Assembly: GCA_012934845.2 (NCBI GenBank)
Contig: WNNJ02000457.1
Coordinates: 1 to 64,000, forward strand
Length of the DNA stretch: 64,000 bases
Reading direction: 5' to 3'
DNA from: Pomphorhynchus laevis
Taxonomy: Eukaryota; Acanthocephala; Palaeacanthocephala; Echinorhynchida; Pomphorhynchidae
In this document: positions 11,475-21,329 of the stretch, in pieces
Position numbering within the stretch: position 1 is the first letter of the stretch
Layout of the letters: each line of letters starts with the position of its first letter
Program-made: the position numbers and the translations under genes
The notes under the pieces: generated by a model
Told to the model about the DNA's origin: nothing
What the model saw: only the letters and a program-made list of their open reading frames with translations
The model's database searches: none

Positions 11475-11571
11475 CTAATCTTTATCGAAGACAACATCAG
11501 ATGGGAATTGCTTAGATCGCTTCTTTGTATCAGCTCTTACGACAAGAGCCAATCGATCATTATCTGTTTCT
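11475..11571 (-). CDS. Gene 2 terminal exon
   Basis: Acceptor TTTGTTATTAG at 11572 onward. One base completes an Arg codon, followed by 31 codons ('ETDNDRLALVVRADTKKRSK', then 'QFPSDVVFDKD') and TAG (11477-11475). The exon is clearly less AT-rich than its surroundings. Confidence 0.55.
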
Positions 11572-14500
11572 CTAATAACAAACATAAAAATAATAAAAAT
11601 AAAAACATTTTAGATTGCATATAAGATAATTGATTATTTAATTTATAATTTAATTAAAAACAGAATTTTTATTAAAAAGCTATCAAATTTAATTGAATTC
11701 TTGCATTTTTAAATAAAATATAATAATTTTATAAAAACACAAATCACAGTTCGCAAGGGTACAGGATAAAAGCGAAATAAAGAGTTTAAATAAATGTTAA
11801 AGTTTAAATAATAAAATAATTATTTGAAATAATTTCGTTCTTACATTTTGATTATTAAGATTTTAAACTATTATATAATCTAAATATTTAATTAAACTAC
11901 TGTATAATTTCCAGCCTTATAGATGTATAAAGTGTCTAAAAATTTAAAGATGTCTAAATTCTTTAAAATACAGCAAATAAATACAAGTAAAAGAAAAAAA
12001 TTATAAATTATAAATTATATTATTTCTAATATTAAAATTGTGTTTTAATAAATATTTATGAATTTACTTTAATTATATGATTTATTAAAAATTGTTTAAT
12101 TTCTTATTTGCAAATATGATAAAAAAAGTAACATCTCTTTTCCATTTTTAAAGAAAAAGTTTGTTTTTACAACTAACGAGACATTTGAAATAATTGGATA
12201 ATTTGTTTTATACAAATTTATGTCTAAAAATTTAGTTAGACATAAAGTTTATTTTTAGTATAAATAAAGTACGATATGTATATAGTTTAGTTATGTCTAA
12301 AAATAAGAAATAGAAAAAACAGGAAAAGGGAAACAGAAAAACATAATTTACTTTGCAAGTCACAATAAAAAAATTTATTTTCATAACTTAGCTTTAAATA
12401 TAATATAATTTATTTTATTAAATAAATAAAATCGTACCTTATAACCTATAAAAACTACACTATACAGAATCCCTGTTCTACCGTACAAATTAGTAACGTA
12501 CCGAATAATTTTCACCTACATTATTTATAGTATATTATATTATTATATATAATAATTATTATTATAGAACGACGCGTTTCGAAACTTCTACCAGTAATTA
12601 CTTGTAAATATTATCATTTTAATTAAATATTTCAGATCAAATATTTATATGAAATGAATATATTATAAATAAGTTAAAATTAAAAATTTACTCTTAAATA
12701 AATATAATAATTAAATTAAATAATTAATTAATTAATTAAATCAAAATTCTGCAAAATTGACCCGCTGTTCCTCGCAATTTTAGAACGAGCAGTCAATTTG
12801 CCTAATTTATTAAATTCTTTATATTTTTAATCTGAAATTTTATCTGTATAAATCAATTATTTTTAAATTACCTCATTGTGAACAAAATCACTTTTAGAAT
12901 TATGGAAAATTGAAAGCGTGTCTAATAGCTCATTCGCATATTCACCAAAGCACTATTATGATCTTATTATTACAAAATTATTTGTTCAAACTTATTTATA
13001 ATTAGAAAACCTCAACAATTTAATTTTTTATATTTAAAAGAGTTGTCTTAATCTTACATTTTTAAAACCATTTTATAAATTTTTTACATTTAAAATCTCA
13101 TTTTTCTTATTCTTATGAAGTTGCAATTAACTTTTTAGAAGAAATTTATATTAAGCAGTTAATTTGGTTTAGCAGTTAATCGCTTAGTGAAACATTAATT
13201 TAATTGCTAAATTAAATTGATTAAAAATTTAATGAAAAACACCCTAACTTTTAATCTGCTGTTCCACAGCAGATGCTATCACAATTTTCTTGGTAAGAAA
13301 ATTTTCAATATCACAATTTTACGCTATCACAATTTTTCTAGTAAGTCTGAGGCGTACTAGTCGTTGGACTAGGCCTCAGACAATTTTCACTGGTCGTTGG
13401 ACTTTTTCTGACCATATTTAAGTTAGGGTGTAATTTTGATTTGTAAAATTTATATCATTAATTAAAAACATTTTATATGAAATTCTTTATTAAATTAATT
13501 AATTATTAAATCTTTATTTTTAAATTAATTAGTTATTGACATAATTTATAAAAATTAAATTTTGGCTTAAAAATAAATCACTAAAATTTAATTTTAGTGA
13601 TTTTTTAAAATCTTTACAAATCTTTATTTCGATCAGCCGTTTTTGCTCAGTCGTATTAATCGACTTTATGGTCGATTAATAATCAACCCGAGTATTACAC
13701 ACAAGTTAGTTTAGTCTAAAGAGTAACAAACCAAATTAATGTTAGCAAGCTGATGCCAAGCATTACCACCGTGCTTGATACCGGTATTTCTGATCATTTT
13801 TTTCTCTCCTTACAATTACATAACCTTTCCCGATTATCCCATACATCTCGCTCTCATCGATCTTGGAAACTTCTTGATTAAGCGCTATTTCAAAATTACT
13901 TGATAAGCTCTTTAGATTTGTCTACTTTATCATCTGTAAGTATTCTTGCGAATAACTTTGAATCATGCAATACTCAAATTCTTGATAAAATATTACCTTT
14001 AAGGGTTTTTATTAAACGACGTTCTCATCAAGCTCCTTGGTTTGATTGTGAATGTGTCACTGCCAAGCGTTTACTGCGTCGTTGTCATCGCCTGTATCTT
14101 AGAACACATCGAAGAAATGTTTCTTTGGCAGAAACAGCCAGATTAGCTTTCAGAGATGCTCGTAAACGATACTGTGAGCTCTTGAAACAAAAATCGAATC
14201 TCCTTCTTCTCCACGCAATTTGTAGTCTTCTATTAAAAACTTACTTGGACGTTCATGTCCGAAATCAACACTGTCTCCTTGCATTGATGCTGAATACCTT
14301 CGTGATAAGCTTACTGCAAACATTTCCACTCTGGCTTCCATTAATGACGACTTTTCTTCTGTCTTGAAGCATCATTTGCCGGAACTTTTCAACTTTACGC
14401 TTATACATCCTCAGCAAATATTAGCTGCACTAACGCGGTTACCAAACACGACATCTATCCTAGATATTATCCCAGCTAATGTGTTAAAATCTTGCATCCA

Positions 14501-17500
14501 CACACTTCTACCTTATTTGTGTAATCTTTTAAATTCGTCAATTCGGTATTCGAAGTATTCTGATTCCTTTAAAGTCGCCATTATACGGACACTTGTGAAG
14601 CGATCATCTCTTGATCCCATGATTCCTTCTTCGTACAGACCAATTTCTCACCTATCGACAATCTCCAAACTTTTTAAACGTATAATCTTACATCAAATAA
14701 GTGACTATCTGAAGGTAAATAACCTATTTCCTTCTTCTCAATATGCTTATCGTAAACATCATTCAACCCTTACTGCATGCACTCAAATATTTGACCATTT
14801 ACTTGTCGCCAATGATAAGAGTCGTATTAATCTTATATAGCGCTTGATTTAGCTTCAGCCTTTGATGTCGTTGACCATCAAATTCTCCATGCATGTCTTC
14901 GTCACCGATACGGTTTCTCATCTAGTGTTATCAAATGGTTCCATTCATATCTAACTGGTAGATCTTTTAGTGTTGAATCTAATTCAATTTTCTTATCTAC
15001 TTATCAAATCACTCACGGCGTACCTCAAGGTTCTGTTCTTGGACCTCTACTATTCACACTTCTTCTTGGCGACCTAACATATATAGCCTCTCCTTATGGT
15101 TTTCCTTTAATTCAATATGCAGACGACATCGTGCTGTATGCAGACTGTGATCCTTCTTCCGTTAATGACCTTGCAGACATTGCTTCTGATTGTCTAAATC
15201 ATCTTTGTAGACATTTGACGTCATTACGTTTAGTAATAAAAACGAAGAAATCTACCCTTATGTGGATAACACTTCACTCTTTGTCTGATCCGAACATTTA
15301 AATCAAAATTTCTGACTATACTTTACCGGTAGTCACTTCTATGGCAATTCTCGGAATTTCATTTAATTCCCACTTGTCATTTCTTCCTTTCATCAGACAC
15401 AAAGCTCAATGCTGTTTTCTTATCTTGAGGGACATCAGGCAAGTAAGACATCATCTCGATACTCTTACTACGGTGAAATTAGTGAAATCTCTTCTGATTT
15501 CCAAACTTGATTATTATGTCAGTCGTATTAATTATCCGAAATCATCTCTCAAATCTTTGCAAAGTATTCTAAATTCGGCCGTTAGAGTTATTTTTCGCTT
15601 AAGGAAATTCGATCACATATCGCGTTATTCTAATTCGCTGTCTTGGCTAGACATCACGAACCGCATAAGGTTTAAACTAGCATGCTTTATGTGGAATATC
15701 ATAAATGCCAACGCCCCATCACAGCTCATCTTACCTACATTATCCAGTAAATCCACAACTTCTATTTCGCTTCGCAATAATCTACAGGATCAAGATTATA
15801 TGTTCCACGTCATTTTTCGCACGCCGTGCATCGATCATACTCGATTGCATGGCCTAAACTGTGGAACAATCTTCCCTCAAATGTTACTGCATCATCTTAT
15901 ATGTAAATTTAAAAAATGTTTATTTACATTTCTACGGAATCCTAATTTATAATTTTTTTTGTCATTTTAGTGGGCTTGTAAGTGACCGATAGTCACATTT
16001 GCCACTTAAAAAAATTTTCTTCTTAAAAAGTATTATGTGCATTATAAAACGTGCATTATGTTACTACGTGTGAGGTTAAAGTTGATGGTGAAATACAATA
16101 ATATTGTAATCTGAGATATAATATATAATATATATAATGATTATATATTATAATTATTAATTAGAATTATATATTATAATTAGATATAATCTTAGATAAC
16201 GATTGCATAAATTGATGAAATATCAAAATTATACCTTTCCTCTTCTTCCTCCATTCGTATAATGGCATTTAACTGTCTTTGCATAGCATCAACCCGCTTT
16301 ACTAATGATGGCACGCTGCTAGATTCTCCGGACTGATCAGATGACATATTTCCGTATGCTATACTTGAAATATTTGCAGCAGCCTTGATAAAAACAATTA
16401 TTTACTCAACATAAATACTATAAAAACACCTGTTGAAGTGATATTCGAAGTCGCTTTCGGCCTTCCACTTCACGAGCCCACCGTTTTTTATACTTTCGTA
16501 ATAAAATCTAAATGTACGAAGGATTTTAGCATTTTAAAACAATTTTACAAAATAGTTGTATTGCTAGTCATAACTTTATCTAGCTTTAAAGCAAGATATG
16601 AATCTGATCAGCTATTTATCAGCTAACATTTATTAGCTATAATATAAACTATTAGCTAATATATAAGCTATTCTTGCTTTAAGCGTGCGTCCAGGTGTAT
16701 TAATTAACAATTAATTAATTAATAATTAATTAAATATTAATCAATTATTAATTAACAAATTTTATATTTCCGATCTGTTACAGCCCTTTTCAGTTTAATA
16801 AACCCTTTCTTTCAGTTTTATTGACCTTTTTTCAGTTGTTATTGAATATTTTCAGTTTTTATGACCCTTTCTTTCAGTTTTATTGAACCTATTGAAAATG
16901 TATGAAACAATTTAATCCATAAATTAAAGAAATATTTTTAAAGATTTAATTTTTAAATAAAATCAAGACGTGCCATTGATTTTTCAACTCAAATGCGCAT
17001 ATGATCAAAGTAACCCATCATTCTAAAATCTCCATTTCTGAGAGCTTCATCAAATGTATTGATAAGTATCTTTCTATTGGCTAAGCCTTCACTTTGTCCA
17101 ACCCTTGACTTCAAACACGAAATCGGGTTCAATTGAAGCGAATAATGCGGTAGAAACTTAAATATGTAGTTTTTCCTTAAAAATGCTTCTCTTAGACTTA
17201 TGGATCGAAGTATTATCCATTACAATGTATTTTTGATTTCCAGAGGGTAATGAAGGCAATATTTGTTCTATAAACTGGAGAATGTCCAATGATTTAAAAC
17301 TCCCACTTTTTATTCGATATCCAAGAACGCCTTCTTTAGTGATAGCGCATAATACTGATATGTTTGTATCTTTGGAATTTGATACATTTGTGTAACATTT
17401 AGTATTCTTAGGTGAATATTCCATTCTCTTGTATGAGGGTAAATTAAAACATCAACGAACCATATTGTAGCCTCACCTGCTTGTTTGCATTACTATTCCT

Positions 17501-20475
17501 ATTTATGGGAATCAATGTTAATGTCTTCCTGGTATAATCCATTTTTTTAATTATTCTTGATGCTGTTGATAAGGGAAAGAACTTCCAGAGCCATGTTCAC
17601 ATGTAGATTTAAGGCTTACCTATTTCGGAAGACTATTTCTACTCCACCCAACATAGCAGCGGGGCCAAATACGTGTTAAGGACGTATTTCCTCTGATTAA
17701 ATTTGATTATATCGTATTTTATTCTAATACAATGTATATTATTTAATATCCATCCATAAAAATTTTCCGCTAATGATTTTAATTATTTTCTGCTTGATGT
17801 TATTTTTTGATAATTAATGATGTATGTCCTCTGATGACATGGAACTGTCATCAGGAGAACTGCTATGCTATCGGGTTTCGGCATCTAACTCCTCTACCCA
17901 ACATAGCAGCGGGGCCAAATACATGCTAATGATGTATTTCCTCTGAAATAACTATCTAGTATCTTATTCTAATGCAAAGTATATTATTTATTATCCATCC
18001 ATAAAAATTTGCAACTTAAGAGTTTAAATTTATTCTTTATATTATTGTGTTGATTTATATATTTTACTATTTTCTGCTTGATGTTATTTTTATAGTAACC
18101 TAGTTTAAAATATGTATCTATTAAATTATTTAAATGATTTTGAAGAAAGCCAATATCATTACATATTGTTGCAATTCTTAAAATTTCATTATTAATATTC
18201 TTAAAATATAAGAATATTATATTATTCTTATATTACATTATTAATATCCTTTAAAATTTCAATTCTTAAAATTTTAAGAATTTCAATTCTTAAAATTTCA
18301 TTTTTTGTGATTTTGAGGAAAGCTAATATGAGGTTATCAAGATGTGACACTGCATAAATTACATATTATGACAATTCTTACTTTTATACTTCTTACTCTA
18401 ATTAATAAAATGATTTTGAAGAAAGCCAATATCATTACATATTGTTGCAATTCTTAAAATTTCATTATTAATATTCTTAAAATATAAGAATATTATATTA
18501 TTCTTATAATATAATATTCTTTCGGCCCCTAACTCCTCTACCCAACATAGCAGCGGGGCCAAATACATGCTAATGATGTATTTCCTCTGAAATAACTATA
18601 TAGTATCTTATTCTAATACAAAGTATATTATTTATTATCCATCTATAAAAATTTGCCACTAAAGAGTTTAAATTTATTCTTTATATTATTGTGTTGATTT
18701 ATATATTTTACTATTTTCTGCTTGATGTTATTTTTATAGTAACCTAGTTTAAAATATGCATCTATTAAATTATTTAAATGATTATTGAAGAAAGCCAATA
18801 TCATTACATATTGTTGCAATTCTTAAAATTTCATTATTTAATGTATTATATTTTATATTATATGGTATGCATGAATGCTCATGCAAAAATATGTTTCTTG
18901 TAAATATAAATATGTCATCTTCACTGATTAATATAAGTTATATTTATTCAAATGCATGCCAAAGCCAAAAGGCTATTCCGGCATAGTCAAAAGATATTTT
19001 GAATATTTTGTGTGCTTTATGCTGATAGAAAGCATATTGTTTTTATCCATCCGTAGAATATTTCCGTTTAAATAGAATAATAATAAATCAACAGAATAAA
19101 TAATATTCTGTTGATTTGTATATTGTAAATTTATTATAAAATTGATTTATTTCTAAAATTGTTTTTATAAAAAAGAAAGCATTCATCAAACTGGCATGAA
19201 AATTAGCAGAAAAATAATAATGTCGTATCATTAATGTCCTATTATCTAATACAATATTACCGATTATATTACCGGGAAAACAAAGTTGACATAAACTTGT
19301 CTAAAATTAAAGATCCACTCACGCTTGTTTATAACTTGTTAACGTTAGTTTTAAGCGCTTCCGACAGTTAGTTTTAAGCGCTTAAAGTAATCGTGGGCTA
19401 GAACAAGATCTAGAAATATCTACCACCGGGCTAGAATAGATCTTCAAATATCTACCACCTTCACTTCGTGCGATACGGGATCTTCTTGTTGACATGTTTC
19501 ATTAAGAACATATAACTATTTTAAAGTGCTTGTTTTTAGCGTTATTAAAACAAAGTGGTAAAACCGCTTTAATTTACATTCAGGTTTCGAATTTCACATT
19601 GTAATGCGCATATTTCCATGTGCTTGCGTCTCATATCTTGTTCTTGTTTCCCGGTACGATTGAGACTAAAAATATCTAAACCTTAATTCGATAAAATATA
19701 AGCAAATTATTTACCCAGCCAACGGATTAATATCTTCTTGCGGATTAATCGGATAAGGTCGTTTCTAAAGAAAATATAAAATTCTTAAACTAGTTTGATA
19801 CTCAAATATACCGTAGTGATATTATCACTTAGTACCTTTTTAAAATAGTAAAATAAACAAATAATAAAATATTTACATTAATTCAAATATAAAAAATTAA
19901 AATATTAATTCTTAAATTAAAATCTTAAGTCAGTGTTTAATACAAATGTTAACAAAATGTTATCAAAATTTTTTTTTCTAAATTATTTTTAAATTTTAAA
20001 TAATTGGTATTGATCAAGGAAAAGGTTTTATTTACCGCTTACGTTTTCATCTTTTTAAATATAGATTTTCGAAAACACAAAATATAGAGTAATGTCTACT
20101 CAATATTTGAGTGGATAATATTTAATTTATTTCAAACTTATATATTAAAATATTTATAAATTAAAAAATAAATAAATTAGTCATAGACGAAATTATTCGC
20201 TACTCATTTAACGTGAACTAAATTAATTTATATTATAAATTGATTGTTCACTCATAGTGGATTATTTATTAGTGAAGAGAGTGAATTGAAATATTTATTT
20301 AATCGAATTTTCATTTTCGAAAATTGGATTAAATAAATATTTTACTTCACTCCCTCCTCTAATAAATAATAAATTAATTTATTATAACTGTTTTTAAAAT
20401 TATCTTCTGATTTTTATTTACATCTCTAATGCGGAAGTTATCAGCTTCAATAGCTGGTAACTGGTGACAGGAGTG
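11475..20475 (-). CDS. Unrecognised host gene, last four exons
   Basis: Four minus-strand exons join without a phase conflict: 20475-20422, 19764-19715, 16363-16235, 11571-11475. The protein reads ...'CHQLPAIEADNFRIRD'-'KRPYPINPQEDINPLAG'-'IAYGNMSSDQSGESSSV'...'LVKRVDAMQRQLNAIIRM', an acidic run EEEEERE, then a basic tail ending 'RSKQFPSDVVFDKD' and a stop. Phases are 0, 2, 2, then stop. The segment from 'SLVKRVDAM' on looks like a short coiled coil. The introns hold a LINE (13735-16012), a transposase remnant and PLE ends. I do not recognise the family. The 5' exons must lie above 20475 and were not found; a LINE occupies 21.3-24.4 kb. The regular splice phases and the loss of reading frame outside the exons support a real gene. 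Confidence 0.55.
11572..13238. other. AT-rich intron sequence of gene 2
   Basis: Low-complexity AT sequence with no transposon protein. A short frame at 12738-12800 (minus) looks exon-like but is not needed to keep phase. Confidence 0.45.
13239..13431. mobile_element. MITE-like element with 12-bp inverted ends and nested hairpin
   Basis: Ends ACACCCTAACTT (13239-13250) and AAGTTAGGGTGT (13420-13431) are exact inverses. Inside, TCTGAGGC (13348) pairs with GCCTCAGA (13374), and between them CTAGTC pairs with GACTAG. A clear target duplication was not found. Confidence 0.65.
13735..16012 (+). pseudogene. CR1/L2-like LINE, 5'-truncated
   Basis: Begins in the end of an APE endonuclease ('VLDTGISDHFFL', near 13770). 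It runs through a linker ('APWFDCECVTAKRLLRRCH'), RT fingers ('SYRPISHLSTISKLFKRII'), palm ('LDLASAFDVVDHQILHACL', 'HGVPQGSVLGPLLFTLLLG', 'QYADDIVLYAD' at about 15114-15146) and the thumb (15341-15952). A handful of stops and frameshifts are present. It lies sense-opposite to gene 2, inside the intron between its last two exons. It ends with the 3' hairpin listed separately. Confidence 0.85.
15971..16010 (+). other. LINE 3' tail hairpin (probable RT recognition element)
   Basis: GGGCTTGTAAGTGAC, loop CGATA, GTCACATTTGCCACTT. The stem is 82-86 with 92-96 of the 15900s. The flanks and the stem-loop position match the tail of another LINE at 31580-31615, but the stem bases differ and still pair. 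Confidence 0.6.
16235..16363 (-). CDS. Gene 2 exon (third from visible start)
   Basis: Acceptor ATATTTCAAG, donor GAAAG|GTATAA. 1 + 126 + 2 bases fit the neighbouring exons exactly. It encodes 'IAYGNMSSDQSGESSSVPSL' and a predicted coiled-coil stretch ending in EEEEE. An alternative acceptor 25 bases upstream would break phase. Confidence 0.55.
16364..16974. other. Intron sequence of gene 2
   Basis: AT-rich, with several near-repeats of CCTTTTTTCAGTTTTATTGA between 16790 and 16890. No coding signal. Confidence 0.4.
16975..17640 (-). pseudogene. Tc1/mariner-IS630-type DDE transposase remnant
   Basis: The minus strand reads 'CFNLPSYKRMEYSPKNTK' (first catalytic-Asp region), then 'SFKSLDILQFIEQILPSLP' and 'YIVMDNTSIHKSK', the second-Asp block D-N-x-S-I-H (about 17240-17190). 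It then reads 'FLPHYSLQLNPI', the P-Y-S-x-x-L-N-P-I block that precedes the third acidic residue. The usual Glu after L-N-P-I is not readable and the first block is disrupted, so it is inactive. No inverted ends were found. Confidence 0.75.
17637..17816 (-). mobile_element. PLE terminal region
   Basis: Block ACCCAACATAGCAGCGGGG followed by a hairpin AAATACGT...ACGTATTT and the tail that normally follows the RT stop. The hairpin stem differs from other copies by a paired A-T to G-C change. Confidence 0.75.
17817..18935 (-). mobile_element. Two partial PLE copies in tandem
   Basis: Each begins with the terminal block (17885-17960 and 18532-18610), followed by the tail and the antisense of the RT end 'FLQNHLNNLIDTYFK'. 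An internal stretch is repeated (18136-18235 and 18414-18515). There is no intact reading frame. Confidence 0.75.
18936..19714. other. Spacer with short direct repeats
   Basis: GTTAGTTTTAAGCGCTT occurs twice (19345 and 19369), and a GGGCTAGAA...AAATATCTACCACC block occurs twice between 19394 and 19461. Otherwise AT-rich intron sequence. Confidence 0.5.
19715..19764 (-). CDS. Gene 2 exon (second)
   Basis: Acceptor TATTTTCTTTAG, donor GCTGG|GTAAAT. 50 bases (16 codons + 2) encode 'KRPYPINPQEDINPLAG' with the last Gly split across the junction. Both splice sites are strong. Confidence 0.6.
20422..20475 (-). CDS. Gene 2 exon (first visible)
   Basis: Acceptor TTTTGACAAG, donor AGAGAT|GTAAAT. 18 codons: 'HSCHQLPAIEADNFRIRD'. 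The 5' boundary is less certain than the donor. Confidence 0.5.
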
Positions 20476-21080
20476 CTTGTCAAAATATTAGTAAAATATA
20501 TGAATATATTAAATGTACTCTTAAATCGAAATAAGCGATGCCAAATACACGCCATTAATATATTTCCTTATATGTTATTCGATTATCTAGAGTATTTTCA
20601 ACTTATTTTAAGTTACTCAGGATTCTAACACAGAGCATATTGTCCAATGATACGTTCGATGTGCTATTCAATTGTTTAGGGCGTTTAAATATTGCGATAA
20701 ATATAAAAAGAAAATTTTATCGTTTACAAATTTAGTCTTTTTTAGTCTCTATTTTTTTAGTCTTTTTTTAGTATATTTTTGTCGAAAATTTGTGAACAAT
20801 AAAATTTTATTTCTTTATTTCTCTTAATGTTTTAGCGCAATGGATAACAGACATATTATTTAGTATCCATGTATAAAAATTTCAAACTCAAAAATTTCAA
20901 CTTATTTTAAAAATATTTTGATGTATATATTTGGCAATTCTTTATGCTTACTAAAATTTGCTTACATACTACGACGATATGTAAAATTTCATTTTAAATT
21001 TATTAGTTTAAATTAATGAACAACGCGTTTTACAACACGTTGTAAATTAATGAACAACACGTTGTCTTTTTTTGTTGTTG
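20476..21080. other. Spacer
   Basis: AT-rich. GTTTAAATTAATGAACAACG near 21006 links it to the 686-bp repeat family. No exon recognised. Confidence 0.4.
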
Positions 21081-21124
21081 TAATCGACTGGCATCTAGCG
21101 GGGCTGCTAGGTGCCAGTCGATTA
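21081..21124 (+). other. 13-bp-arm hairpin upstream of a LINE
   Basis: TAATCGACTGGCA (21081-21093) pairs exactly with TGCCAGTCGATTA (21112-21124), and the inner TAGC pairs with GCTA. It lies about 250 bases before the first endonuclease codons of the following LINE and may be the start of its 5' UTR. Confidence 0.6.
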
Positions 21125-21329
21125 AGTATTAAAATGGTACCTATTACCAATTAGCCTCTTCGTGGAACGGCTCGGGCAACGTATGTTCGACATTCGTCGA
21201 TCAACGGCTAAATAATTGGCCGGCTTACATCAGCCGTAGGGATAGTTCTTTCATAGACTATCTCAGATCCCTCCAATGACGCCAACGGCGGATTAGACAA
21301 TAGACAAAAAGGCGGAAGAGAGTACAGAG

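Noticed and set aside
12738-12800. Possible extra exon of gene 2
   Set aside because: The flanking exons are already in phase; inclusion gains nothing and its donor is weak.
17817-17880. CTGATGA...TCATCAG hairpin near 17823 as a hammerhead
   Set aside because: It is a simple hairpin with no GAAA core or cleavage triplet in place.
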